DNA from: Xenoacremonium recifei
Taxonomy: Eukaryota > Ascomycota > Sordariomycetes > Hypocreales > Nectriaceae
Assembly: GCA_012184525.1 (NCBI GenBank)
Contig: WOFQ01000103.1
Coordinates: forward strand, 1 to 51,018
Direction: 5' to 3'
DNA length: 51,018 nt
Shown one piece after another: positions 21,057 through 32,258 of the stretch. The notes beneath the pieces are model-generated. The model was not told where the DNA came from, ran no database searches, and was given only the letters and a program-made list of their open reading frames with translations. A program made the position numbers and the translations under genes. Position 1 is the stretch's first letter; the number at the start of each line of letters is the position of its first letter.

Positions 21057-23443
21057 ATGCCCCCTGAAAGCGATCAGGCTCCCAAAAATCCAAGGAAAAG
21101 AGTCACCCTCGCCTGCAATGGCTGCCGGGTCAAAAGAACCAAGGTAAGCCAAGAAAATTCTGATATCCCAAGTAGAGATATTGATGGCCTATACCGGGGA
21201 TACTCACCACATTCTGCACTAGTGCGATGGAAGCAAGCCACGATGCAGTGCGTGCAGCTACCGGCAGCAGGATTGCCAGTATTCCCAAGCTGAGAGCAAT
21301 AGAAAGTGAGAAGTCTCGAGTTAGTAACAGGGTTGAGCTTACGCATGCATTAGGCGTCCGAGTAACGCATACATAATGGCACTGGAAGCACGGGTTGCGA
21401 GTCTGGAGAAGATCCTTTCGCTCAGATCTACGGCTAATGCAGCATCGTGTTCTGGTAGAGATGATGCCTATTGTGATGCGGAAGACACTGTTGCTGCCTC
21501 GTCAGCCTCTCCGTCTGACTTTGTGTCGCAGGGCGAGAACGAGGCGGAGCCAATGGACGAGCTTGCAGATTCACTTGGTTGCTTCACCTTGGGAGATACC
21601 GGGGAGCTACGGTTTTTCGGAGCATCTAGCAATTTCACGATTATACAGAACCACTCGATGAAAGTCGCATCTTCCGTCGAAGCACGCCAGCGAGGCATCA
21701 ATGCTGCCCGACAGATGCCGGGATTCTTCGATCCCTCTGACGAGCTTCGAGACCATCTACTCGGCTTGTATTGGAAGTGGCAAAACTCGTGGCAGTACAT
21801 TGTGCCGCGCGAGTCGTTTGTCTCCGATCTCTACTCTGAAAGAAGCGGTCGGTTCTGCACTCCGCTGCTCCTCACAGCCATGATGGCCCTTGCATCTCGT
21901 TATTCTTCAAGACTCGAATTGAGAACCGACCCCGAAGATGCAAATACCGCAGGAGAGGTATTCGCAGCGCAAGCAAAAACTATGCTGCACTGCGAATACG
22001 AAGCCCCAACGACATCCACTGCCCAGGCGACGGCACTTCTCGGGCTTTTCTGGGCAGCCACTGATAACGAAGGTCTTGGTTTTATGTATATTGGCATGGC
22101 ATCAAGAATGGCCATGAACCTGGGACTGCACTCCGACTGTGCTTCTTATGTGGCCAAGGGTTTAATCTCGGAAGAAGACGTTGCAGCACGAAATATTGCC
22201 TTTTGGGGCCTTTATGTGCTTGACAAGTAAGTCTTGTCTGTGTTTCTTTCTTTCTTTCTTTCTTTTTTCTTTTTTCTTTTTTGCTGCCCTGTCAAAGTAC
22301 TAACACCGTCATCAAGGCTATATTGTCTGGGGATGGGACGACCTGCGAGTATTCAGGAGTATAACATAACCACAACCAAGCCTAAGAGCTTTATTCTCCC
22401 AGTGCCTCTCCTCTCGGAGCATCAAGCTGAGATCTCTAACCCCTACCCGACATCTCACATTACAGAGAACTGCCTGTATATGTGTGAACTTCTAATTGCG
22501 ACATCCGAGGTCATCGACCAACTGTAATAAGACCCCCTTTCGCGCTCTTGCAAGAACTGACGGAGTATAGCTACGCCCAACGTTATACATGGACCGAGAA
22601 GGAGAGAGAGGATCGGGTGATGAAGGCTCACATACAAGCAGTGCGGCTTTTTGAACGTCTCCCTAAAAACCTGAAAATATCAAACTCGAGTCTGCAGCCT
22701 TCCCCGCCATATGTATATCAGCTCCAGTGAGTTTGGCTTCGTCTCGTGTATAGGCTCAAGCTGACGATAGCGTTAGTCTACAATATCACCATTCAATCTT
22801 GTTACTTCATCGCCCGTTCTTTCAGCTCCTTTACCCGGGCAAGAACTCTATTGAGTATGATCCGGAAGGGAAAGATGTCCACTCCCGAGCCTGTCGGAGT
22901 TCCGCAGTCAGGATTGCAAGAATCTTCCAGATATATGGAAAGAATTACACGAATGTAAGTTCAACAAAGAGCATGGTACTGGGGCTATCTTGACTAACGG
23001 CCTTTGAGCGATATATGCCGATCTCTGCCGTTCACCCAGCTTTTACAGCAGCCATAATACATTTGCTTCATATCAAGTCCGCTGGGTATGCTGGCCGAAG
23101 CGAGGCGATGAGGTGCCTCGCGATCTGCATCAGATCAATTTACGAAATGAATGTTAACTGGGACTGGGCCAATCGATCTATTCGTGCTATACAGTCGTTA
23201 GCTCTAGAATGGGGAGTCGACATCTGGGCAAATGGTCTCGCTGATGAGATAGGGGAGGAGAATAGACGTCAATTCGAGTTATATGAACGAGGGGGCTTGC
23301 TGATCAGCCAGTGGCCTCTTCCAAGCGATGGATCAGAACAGATGTACGCTGCGGAGACATATCGGGACATCTTCGAAGCTTGGAATTATGACCAGGGGCT
23401 GATCAACTTACCTTTTAACATCTTTGAAGAAGGCTTGGAGTAG
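21057..23443 (+). CDS. Zn(II)2Cys6 transcription factor with fungal-specific middle domain
   Basis: Seven exons: 21057-21143, 21223-21305, 21354-22226, 22317-22523, 22571-22726, 22777-22954 and 23009-23443, giving 672 residues. The zinc cluster (Cys20, 23, 30, 37, 40, 47) is split by the first intron between CNGCRVKRTK and CDGSKPRCSACSYRQQDC. A short coiled-coil-like ALEARVASLEKIL follows. The fungal-specific transcription factor domain runs from about residue 150 to 500 and includes the typical FWGLYVLDK/LYCLGMGRPA and LHLQYHHSILLLHRPFFQLL. Intron 4 looks like a frameshift at first, but using the acceptor at 22569-22570 (TATAG) keeps the frame. Intron 3 is 90 nt with a TTTC repeat and a TACTAAC branch site. 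It probably regulates the adjacent nitrilase and aldoxime dehydratase genes (inference from position). A start at 21000 would add 19 residues. Confidence 0.9.
22242..22282 (+). repeat. TTTC microsatellite inside an intron
   Basis: A run of TTTC units merging into TTTTTTC lies in the third intron of the zinc-cluster gene. It forms a long pyrimidine tract upstream of the TACTAAC branch site (22299-22305). Confidence 0.8.
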
Positions 23444-24150
23444 TTCGCAGAGCCGAGTATGATAAGGACGGCTGTACAGTTTCAAATTTGGTGACATCTC
23501 TCCGCGTCTTCTTTCGAATGCTCGTTATATGTGAAACTGAGCTTTGAAAGATGGATACAACAGTAATGACACGATGAGGCAGAGTTCTGGGAATTATGAC
23601 TTGAGAAGAGCATCTGTATACAAACAGTTTACAACTTTGTTATGAAGTGCCGCTCTGTACCTCTGTTCAAAGATCAAATGAGATCCGGTCAAGCGATAAC
23701 ATGATCAGGATATTGCCATTTGACCTTCTTACTGAAGGTAAAGAACTCCCCGAAACTCAAGACGCACGGTATGGTAGGGTATGCACGCGAAATTATCGTA
23801 ACGGCTTGAGAAACTAGGAGATTCTAAACCTTTTGAGACTTCTGTGATTCACCAGGTATTTTTTATGCATTAGGGGGTGGAATATCTAGCTCATGTTCCA
23901 AGCACCCTTTGCGCTTGGCCGTCAAATTGTTGGAATGTAGACTAGATGGTCGTCTTGCGGCCGTACGAACGCAGAGATTGAAATGCTGGAATGTATACAT
24001 GGATCTGCTACCAAAACTACGATGCATCCAAAGAACACTCCGATCAACAATTATATTAGACATTTCAATGTGTCCGAGACACTTAGCCTCACTACGCAAT
24101 AATCTCCCATCCCGTCTTTACACAAGCCAGTCCCAGGTCTGTTATATCAG
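23444..24150. other. Convergent intergenic region
   Basis: This 0.7-kb interval lies between the 3' ends of the regulator and permease genes. Short frames on both strands near 23.9 kb have no protein-like signature. Nothing else is seen. Confidence 0.5.
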
Positions 24151-26136
24151 TTATCTATTATGAAAGGGTTCGGGAGCAAATCGCACCTTCTCTATAAAGG
24201 TCTTAGGTACTTTAGGTAGCCACACCTCTGCATCAATTGCAGTCTTTCCAGACCAGATATCGGCTTCAGAAGCTTTAATTAATGTTGTCCTTTTATACAC
24301 CTTCCAAGACGCATATAGGATCAAAAAGACACTGCGAGACTTTAATGTAAGGAATCCTTTGGAAATCAGGGTACTCACGGCAGACTGATATAAACCGACA
24401 CAAAGCTGCTGGCATTCCATGGAGCAAAAGCATAGAATCCATTGACGATGATAAGTGTTGAGAAGAAAATCGTACAACCCCAAGCAAGATAAGGTTGTAA
24501 TGGGGATCGAAACAGGAGCTCTTTCCTGTCAACACCCTGTCTCTTCAAAGCATCATAGAATCGCAGATAGACAATGCAGATCACTGTCCATGAGATAAGT
24601 GCCATCAGTCCAACTAAGTTGCTAAGCCAGATGAAAACATTTGCCGGAGTCCTGGCGCAGCTTAAAAATGTCAGACAACTGAGTATTGAAGTTAGGCAAA
24701 CGCAATAATAGGGTATTCCCCTGTGATAAAAGTCAGCTCTACTTATGTATCAATCGTGTAAGAGACTACCTCCCTCCTAGAACACTTCGTTAGCACTCTT
24801 GGGGCATGATGGGTCTGAGCCAGAGCCATCAAATATCGGGATCCATTATATAGATATGCATTTGCTGACGAGATCGCAGAGGTTAGGATAGCGGCATTGA
24901 TGATTGAAGGAAGGGTGCGAATTCCTGCACTCTTGATAGCAATAACCCAGGGTGAACTTGCAGCCCCAGGGAGTTGGCTCGCCTGGGCCGTTAATAACGA
25001 CGTGCTGTTATAAGGCACCAATACTCCAATGGCGAGACTTCCGAGAATGTAAAAGAAGACAATGCGCCAAAAGACTCGCCGGATTGCCTTTGGTAAAGTT
25101 TGTCTTGGGTTTTGAGCCTCACCTGCAGATATCGCTACTGTTTCCACGCCTGCATAAGTGTGGGCGCCCAAAATGAGACAGACAGCAAAACCGGCAAAGC
25201 GACCCAAAGCCCCCTCAACAAGAAAGGCATTCATAGCACCAGGGGTTTTCCAATAATGAAATCCAAGTCTATGATGCGTGGGCCCCCCTCCTAAGTCAAT
25301 CACAAGCGCAAGGATAAGAAGGCCGATGATTGAAATGATCTTGAGGCTGGCGAACCAAAACTCAGCCTCCCCATAGACCGACACGACGAAAATGTTGAGG
25401 CAAAAAATGACAACAATGACAATACTTATCCAGACAGCAGGCTCGGATTTGTTAGTTACTTGTATGATCTGTAAGTTACCTTCACTGAACTGGGTGCTTA
25501 CATTGATCGAATCATTCCAATAGCTGATGACGATTGCAGCGGCAGAAACCTCAGAGCTGATAGCTATTACAAAAGTGTACCATCCCTAGGAAAGTTAGCG
25601 AACTATAAGTGTTTGTGTTCTGAATACTTACCATCCAGCCAATTGCAAATCCAAGAGCAGGATCCACGTAGCGAGTGGCGAAAGTTGGTACAGCTCCGGA
25701 TAAAGGCAGCCACGTAACCATCTCCCCGAGACATTGCATCTACAGATGTTGGGAATAATCAAAACGGGTTCTTTGAACTTTGAGTTTCCAGGAGGCTTTC
25801 TTACCATTCCGTAAACACCCAATCCTGTGATGGAGAAGCCCAATAACATGCTGAGTGGTCCGCCGGCCGTCAATGCTCGGCCGATGCTTAGAAATAGCCC
25901 AGTTCCAATTGAGCCACCCAGGCCAATGAATTGCATATGTCGAGACTTCAGTCTTGGTTCAGGTCAGCCAGTTTCTCAAGATAGTTTTACCGGTACTCAA
26001 TTGACTGTTACCCCCGGGTTAAATGGTTCTCCGATTGTGCGTCTGTAACGCTTCCATTGGGAACTTCGCCCTGTTCGCCATGTGTGTTGGATGTTGCAGC
26101 ACTTTCAAACTTGACTTCTGAAAAATCTTGCATCAT
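24151..26136 (-). CDS. Amino-acid permease (APC superfamily, fungal YAT/AAP family)
   Basis: Seven exons: 26136-26012, 25952-25805, 25739-25632, 25585-25502, 25441-24786, 24720-24379 and 24331-24151, giving about 547 residues. The first membrane helix has the family signature GLKSRHMQFIGLGGSIGTGL. It is followed by YGMMQCLGEMVTWLPLSGAV, INPAVWISIVIV, then EAQNPRQTLPKAIRRVFWRI, and the C-terminus has VYKRT and SEADIWSGK. About twelve transmembrane helices are expected; it would import amino acids by proton symport at the plasma membrane. One junction is awkward. After RVLTK the frame is kept only by a weak donor (GTGTTC, 24785). The more family-like continuation CSRR would need a one-base shift to join GIPYYCV. 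This may be a true weak intron or a small frameshift. The gene is divergent from the PLP lyase gene. Confidence 0.88.
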
Positions 26137-26832
26137 GCTCGAGACCTTGACGTGTGCCTTCAGTCTATGGAAACGCTTGGGGGGTGGTTAGGTGAAGTGT
26201 CTGAAATTTGACTTTCGCAAAGTCTTGTGAGACGCATATGCGTCTTATATAGCCGTTCAAAATGCGGAACATGTTGAGGAGTGTTAATGCTCAGCATATC
26301 CCACCGTGTCCTTCAGCAATCGAAGGTAATCCACAGCATCTACTCCATCAAAATGACCCACCGGCAAGTTCAGACCCGTAAAGGTAACGTCTCGACGGAG
26401 TCTTAAAAGATCAACATAACAGCAGGGCCCATTGTTTCGGAGTAAATTTTCCACCGGAGAAATCAGCCCTAATTAAGAATCGCGTTATCTAGCGTTAGCC
26501 AATTGGAGGGCCGGTCTGATAGCGCGAAAGTTCAGTTCGCTGTCTTGTGACGATGTCAACACCGGATCAATGAACCAAGGGATAAGGAAATTCGAGAATT
26601 AGACCTCGGCATGTGATATCTAGGGCAGCGCAAAGACCGATTTCTTCAACGCCAACCACACTCTGCGCTCTCCCTCGGAAGATTAGATCCCTTTTCGGGA
26701 AGGCATTTATATGATCATGATCTGGAACGGGTGGATAATTGAAGGTGATGGGTACTTAAAGGCTTGTCTATACCCGCCATCAGGTTTCTGTTTTGGCGTT
26801 ACTGTCACCATTCACACCCCTGAAACTCAATC
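26137..26832. promoter_or_regulatory. Divergent promoter of the permease and PLP-lyase genes, with a 16-bp palindrome
   Basis: The region carries a perfect 16-bp palindrome, AGACGCATATGCGTCT, at 26230-26245. It directly abuts a TATA-like CTATATAAG read on the minus strand (26252-26244), about 110 bases upstream of the permease start. On the lyase side, the A/T-rich TTTATATGATCATGATC lies at about 26706-26722. The rest is ordinary intergenic sequence. Confidence 0.6.
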
Positions 26833-28095
26833 ATGACTTTTGTTACACCCGATGAGCACGTTCTTGGCGATGCTCACTCAAACCAAGCCCCAGCTGAATT
26901 TGATTTCCGTAGTAAGTCTTCTTCCATAACTACTTATGTCAATTTCTGAACTTGACAACGTGGATTATAGGCGATAGTATGACTGTACCAACTCGAGCAA
27001 TGCTATCGGCCGCCCTAAGTGCTACTTTCAAAGATGATGTTCTCCAGGAGGACCCATCAACGGAAGCCCTGCAGCACGAGATGGCTCGACTGACTGGCCA
27101 CGAGGCAGCTTTGTTTGTAATGTCTGCAACAATGGGCAATCAACTAGCAATGCGCTCACTCCTGAGCCAACCGCCTTACTCAGTAATTGTTGACTCCCGG
27201 GCGCACTTACTTCACTGGGAGGCCGGTGGTGTATCTAGCTTGAGCGGCGCGTCTCTGCATTCTGTGACTGCAAAGAATGGAGCGTACTTGACCCTCGAAG
27301 ACATTGAAGCTCATGCCGTGTTGACTGATCGTGTTCAACAAAGCCCCACCAGAGTTATTTGCATTGAAAATACTACAAATGGAATGATTGTTCCTCTACG
27401 GGAAATCCGAAAAATTTCGACCTTTGCTCGACAGCACAGCATCAAAATGCATCTGGATGGAGCTCGAATCTGCGACGCTGTAGTAGCTGGCGCGGGTACG
27501 CTTACTGAGTTCTGCCAGGAATTTGACACTGTCACAATATGTTTTTCAAAAGGGCTAGGAGCTCCATTAGGCAGCATTTTAGTCGGTAGCAAAGAAACCA
27601 TCTCAAGAGCAAGATGGGTGAGACAAAGCATCGGAGGAGGAGTTCATCAATGTGGCATCCTTGCAAAGATGGCACACGCCGCCTTCAAAGAAAATTTTGG
27701 AAATGGGGTTGATGGAAGACAGTCTTCACTTGTTCGATCACATCAGAACGCAGCTCGAGTAGCAGAACTTTGGCATAAATACGGAGGTAAATTACTGGCT
27801 CCAACGGAGACGAGCATGGTATTCTTGGATCTCGAAGACGCAGGTCTATCCTTATCGACATTGAAAAGGATGGCATCGGACCATGGCTTGCTCATTGATA
27901 AGGAGAGATTGGTTGTTCATTATCGTGAGTAATAGTACGGAGTATGTGGCTCGTTGAGATGCTAATCTAAGAGTTGCCATAGAAATATCTGAAGAGGCAA
28001 TTCGCCGAATTGAAAGCTTATTTCAGGCTATTACAGCACGGCGTGGAATGGAAAATAAATGTTACGACATCAATAATTGTCGAGAAGGCTACTAA
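26833..28095 (+). CDS. PLP-dependent L-threonine aldolase-like lyase (aspartate aminotransferase fold)
   Basis: Three exons (26833-26911, 26971-27924, 27983-28095) give 381 residues. Introns are 59 and 58 nt. The protein opens with FRSDSMTVPTRAML, the usual N-terminal motif of threonine aldolases. It contains MHLDGARI (Asp189, pairing with the PLP ring nitrogen) and CFSKGLGAPLGSI, in which Lys220 is the predicted Schiff-base lysine. It ends near VVHYQISEEAIRRIESLF. Classical members cleave L-threonine or L-allo-threonine to glycine and acetaldehyde; others in this beta-eliminating lyase group act on related beta-hydroxy amino acids. The exact substrate is not evident. It is divergent from an amino-acid permease gene, suggesting uptake plus breakdown of the same amino acid. 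A TACGGAGTA element lies in intron 2. Confidence 0.9.
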
Positions 28096-28653
28096 CAAGA
28101 ACATCATCCTGCATTTTGAATGTCGGGCCGCAGTTAGATAAGAGCACTTAAAGAACTAAGTCTACTCAGAGTTAAAGGTATCTATTCAGAATTACTTCAC
28201 AATGAAAAAGAAAAGAATGGTCATGCTAGAGAGAAAGGATCATGTTGTTACAAGTCAAGGCCAGGACTGCAACAGCCGAGTATCAGCAGCAGGGTTAATT
28301 TAACCTAGTCCATTGATAATAAGTAGATGTTACATTCAAGTAAGTCTATTCAAGGATAAAACAGTAGATCAATCGTTGGTAAATCCTGAATAAACTTTTT
28401 GAAAGCGATTCAATTCTGGATTTGCATGTATACAACAATCCCAGTCCTGTGCGGGTTATGCCAATTTCAAATGTCTTCGTACTCAGAACTTTCAATTTGT
28501 GCCGTCTTTAACCAGTCGTCCCTCTCATTGTGTTATTTAGACCTGATGGAGCTTGCCATTTGAGCTATTTCTATTCCTTTTACCTCAAGCAGCATAACCG
28601 CTACCACTGACTTCGCGCCACCCAACTACAATCCATGTTTCTCGAATAAACTA
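28096..28653. other. Convergent intergenic region
   Basis: This 0.56-kb interval lies between two convergent 3' ends and will hold both polyadenylation regions. No gene or repeat is seen. Confidence 0.5.
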
Positions 28654-30046
28654 TCACTTGTTGGCTTTAACAAGAAGCCACGTGAAAATTGGTGTAATAG
28701 TAATAAGAATCGCAGCGAGAACATAATTGTAAATCGGCGAGAGAGCAAGTGGAAAGCCCCTGTGATGGTCAAAAACAGCGCTTCATTGATAGGCCTAAGT
28801 CAATACTCACAGAAAGCCGTTGAGGATTCCTAATGGAATGATCGCTCTACCAAGCCAGACATGGAAGGGCGCTAGCCTTGTTGGAAGCTTGGTGCGCTTG
28901 TAAATTCGATGGTGGAAAAACCCTAACAGGAATTGTCCGATGATTGACAGAAAGACTACCAGGCCAATGACTTGGTGTGCCGTATCAAATGAACCACTCT
29001 GCAATGATAAATGTGATTCAATGAAACTCCACTCATTGGCCTCTCAGCCAAGCCCATAAACGACCCAGCTCTGGCTCAGAGGTGAGGTCCATTAGATGAT
29101 GAAAGTGACTTACCCGAACGTAAGATGTGCTGATTCCGAATCCAAGGACTGAACCGCCTACGACACCCAGCATTGCTACTGTTTGATTGATGCCATGCCA
29201 TCTGACAAGTTTGCCTCTTCTCAAAATTAGTACTCCTACTGGCATGAGCCCGTAGAAGCTGATTATCATGATGATAGCGTGAGAAATGGATTGCCAGTCA
29301 GCTGCCCCTAATTTGAAACCCTTCCCCAATGAAACGAAAGAGTTCTTACTCTCTAGGCTCACTTGTGGGGCTATTGGAGGTCCTGTGGCCTTAGTCAAGT
29401 CCATAGTGAATGAACCATACTGAGCGTGAAATTGGAGCGCAGCGCTGATATCGTTACTTGATATTGCTCCTTTGGGCCCATTGGCAAAAATGCCTCCCTG
29501 CTGACTACTCGTAACATCGATGGCACCGTGCGGCCAGCTGCGACAATTGTGACACACAGCACTGTATACGAGCGTGTGGTTGAAAATTCCAGTATTTGGT
29601 AGGGCCGTATATCGTAGATTTTCGTAAAAATGAGGCTCACCATGACCTGTGGATAGGCGAGGCGAGAAGGTGACATTGTTATCAAACTTGGACGAGTAGA
29701 TCATGAGGATCAACGTGTGTTTCATGACCGTATTACCGAGTCCTATAGCACCCCAGGAAATACTTTCGGGCATTGAGAGAGTGAAGAGAAGATCATCGTC
29801 GTTGTTTGTTGGAATTGTGAGCCCAAAACGAATTTCGGAAGTAGGTGAGATGAATGTTAGTTGATTTGCATCCGAAGCTGCCCTTGCCTCTGTCATTAGC
29901 TTGGCAAATATAACTAAATACACGAGTTAGAGACGAAGGTGCTCAGTGATGGTCTCTGTTGCGACAATAATATGTCTTCAATTTGTAAAGAAAGCCGACT
30001 CACCAATAGCCGTTTTCAGGAATCTGAATGTATGTTTGAGCAACAT
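28654..30046 (-). CDS. DOMON domain plus cytochrome b561 membrane protein (CYBDOM-type)
   Basis: Four exons (30046-30004, 29913-29114, 28998-28811, 28759-28654) give 378 residues. Introns are 90, 115 and 51 nt. Residues 1 to about 26 form a signal peptide (FLKTAIVIFAKLMTEARA). A DOMON domain like the cytochrome domain of cellobiose dehydrogenase covers about 30-205. The remainder is a b561-type transmembrane core. Four candidate haem histidines are visible: WQSISHAIIMI, VRWHGINQTVAM, DTAHQVIGLVVF and LAPFHVWLGRAI. Such proteins pass electrons across the membrane to extracellular ferric iron or oxidases. The small first exon was found by splice signals and supplies a proper signal peptide. The substrate and partner are unknown. 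Confidence 0.87.
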
Positions 30047-30842
30047 TGTTCTCCCTTCTTCCTTGTTTTGTCTGTGATCGATTGTGCGTGACTAAATTGA
30101 ATCGATGTTCTATATGGATGAACTCATGGTTTAAATACTTTCAAGAGGTTGAAAGGGGGCACATATCTGGGAGGCGAGTTTTGCCGTCTAACAAGCACCA
30201 GTTTTGAATTGTGAATCTGATCTCTGGACCGCGTATCATATCCTGGATTTCGATACAGCCTACTCCACCCTCGGTTCCTTCGCGGGACAGGTAGAACGCC
30301 AGGAGACATTGACAATATCAAGGGTAGTCTAGGTTAGAGAGACGCTTAACCTGAAATTGTATAAAACAGGAGAGGAACTTGGAGTCATCAGTCCAAAGTT
30401 AGTTAAGTACGGGGTTTATAGGATGCGGCCCACCGGTAAATTAAGCACTAAATGGGTAATTAGTCGCCGGTTTGATCGCCAACGCGAAAAGTCAAACAAG
30501 AACCCAAAGTCTGTGCTCAAAAAAATATTTACGAATAAGCTAAACCATATTCTGAGGTTGATCGAGCTAATGAGGAATGGAATCTACGAAAACAGAATTT
30601 TCAGAACGATATCCGGCTCATTATTCCCATTATCTCCATTTTCTATTCACATCTTGAACTGAAAATTGCATAAATATGCTATCTTGGCTCTCAAAAAATG
30701 GGCTTACCCCGTAAATCAGGCTCCAATTGACGAGGGCTGGTAGCTTTAACGAACAATCACATTAATTGTTCCCCGCTCATCAATTTATGTCAATTGTACT
30801 ATTGAGAATGAATGAGCCGAATTCAATCTTGACTTACGAAAC
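30047..30842. other. Intergenic, upstream of the DOMON-b561 gene
   Basis: This 0.8-kb interval lies between two minus-strand genes. A plus-strand frame at 30357-30662 is rich in basic residues but has no family features, so I do not call it. Otherwise nothing is seen. Confidence 0.5.
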
Positions 30843-32258
30843 TCACGGAACCATGACGAATTCCGGACCTGAATCAATAAGATCGAAAACGTATCCTGTG
30901 AAGCCACTCGTTCTTTTCTCCCATACGTACTGGACAAGACGACGTAATTTCATAGTACAAACCGGAGCCGCCTGCAGCAACTTGACTCTATCCCATATGT
31001 CATCCGGTATATTTGGAACCTCAAAGGCTGCCATTAAAATGGGGAGCGTGATGAATGGCAAACTCGGGTTGGAGCCGGTGGCTGGCGAAAATTTGAAAAG
31101 TTCGAGCAGAATCGTATTTGCATAAGATATGGCAACGCTATCTAAAGCGCCGAAGGGGTGGGCGATGCGATGAGAGATCAAGAGGCCTGCCGCTCGGTGC
31201 ATAGACGCTTGTGCTAGCATCACTAGCATTTCTTGCTCTGTGAGGCCAAACTCCTGAGTTGAAGGTATCTGTGGTACCCACGTCCAGAGCCTTTGTTCAA
31301 TACATTTCAGAATATCGAGGCTGGACCTTGCTTTTGGGGTAGTATGATTCTGGTTTTTTAATGCGTTGCTAACTAGGCACAGGTCGAAGAAAATTGGAAG
31401 CAGTGGTGTGCATAGTCCTGTCGCCAGATCGATAGGCAGGGAGTCTTCGTCTGAAAGTCGGATGACGGGGATTTCGCGGCTGACCAGACACGAAACAGTA
31501 TCCCAGAAAACGGGAGCCAATGTAGCTGGTCTTGATAGTGCGTCCATGGAGAGTTCCTTATGCCATGGCTGAGCTAAAGATAACGAGTAACGTAGTATTG
31601 TTGTCGAGCTGACACAGTTTGTCAGCAACTCGAAAGCTGCCAGGCTCTGGCCCAAGACGATGACAGCAAAAGCCACCTGGGCTTCAATAACTTGAGCACC
31701 GCGAAGTCTTCGAAGAGCCTCGGCCCCCTTGATTGTATTCACAACCTTCCATTCGCTAGTATAATGCCTGCCGTATTTGAGTGGTGGGAAGATCACCGTA
31801 AAGATTTCATGTAAAAGAACAGGAGCACATGAATACGCATATTGAAGCGCAAGACGAAATTGAGATGCAAAACTTGGACTGATCATGAATATATCGTACT
31901 TTGCGGCAAATCTTTCGAGTATTCCTGGAGATGAGTCGAACGGGTATGGTGCAGTGGATCTGGCATTGTGTGCTGTGAAATCAGGCGCGGGAAGAACGCC
32001 CGGTATTGCAGGAACTTCGACGTTTGCGAGATTCCCGGCTACGACGGTGGTTAGGTCTCGTGTTTCCCATAGATGGATCCAACTGCCAGGCCCAAGCAAC
32101 TTCGGCGATGGACGTCGGCCGCGGCGACGCTCCGGGCGCAAGGTGGTGCAGAACGACCCTGAGCTTTCACAATTAATACATAATTGCTTTTTGCTGCCAA
32201 AGATACACCTTTCTTTATATTTGTGACATCTGTCACAGGCTCTTTCGTGGTTGCGCAT
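30843..32258 (-). CDS. Zn(II)2Cys6 transcription factor, single exon
   Basis: One exon encodes 471 residues, starting MRNHERACDRC. The zinc cluster lies at the extreme N-terminus (Cys8, 11, 18, 27, 30, 37; CDRCHKYKERC, then CINCESSGSFC), followed by a basic patch, RPERRRGRRPSP. The central and C-terminal parts (from about residue 120) are helical and resemble the regulatory regions of small fungal zinc-cluster regulators, some of which control secondary-metabolite clusters (AflR-like layout). I cannot assign a target. It is divergent from another zinc-cluster gene 527 bp away, so the two may share regulation or be local paralogues of different subfamilies. No intron is needed. Confidence 0.88.
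   Translation of the reverse strand: MRNHERACDRCHKYKERCIFGSKKQLCINCESSGSFCTTLRPERRRGRRPSPKLLGPGSWIHLWETRDLTTVVAGNLANVEVPAIPGVLPAPDFTAHNARSTAPYPFDSSPGILERFAAKYDIFMISPSFASQFRLALQYAYSCAPVLLHEIFTVIFPPLKYGRHYTSEWKVVNTIKGAEALRRLRGAQVIEAQVAFAVIVLGQSLAAFELLTNCVSSTTILRYSLSLAQPWHKELSMDALSRPATLAPVFWDTVSCLVSREIPVIRLSDEDSLPIDLATGLCTPLLPIFFDLCLVSNALKNQNHTTPKARSSLDILKCIEQRLWTWVPQIPSTQEFGLTEQEMLVMLAQASMHRAAGLLISHRIAHPFGALDSVAISYANTILLELFKFSPATGSNPSLPFITLPILMAAFEVPNIPDDIWDRVKLLQAAPVCTMKLRRLVQYVWEKRTSGFTGYVFDLIDSGPEFVMVP

Noticed and set aside
22510..22570. Apparent frameshift in the zinc-cluster regulator gene between exons 4 and 5
   Set aside because: Using the TATAG acceptor (22569-22570) with the donor at 22524 restores the frame and a good junction (DQL/YAQRYTW), so no mutation is needed.
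30766..31125. 119-codon plus-strand frame
   Set aside because: Antisense to the single-exon zinc-cluster gene at 30843-32258.
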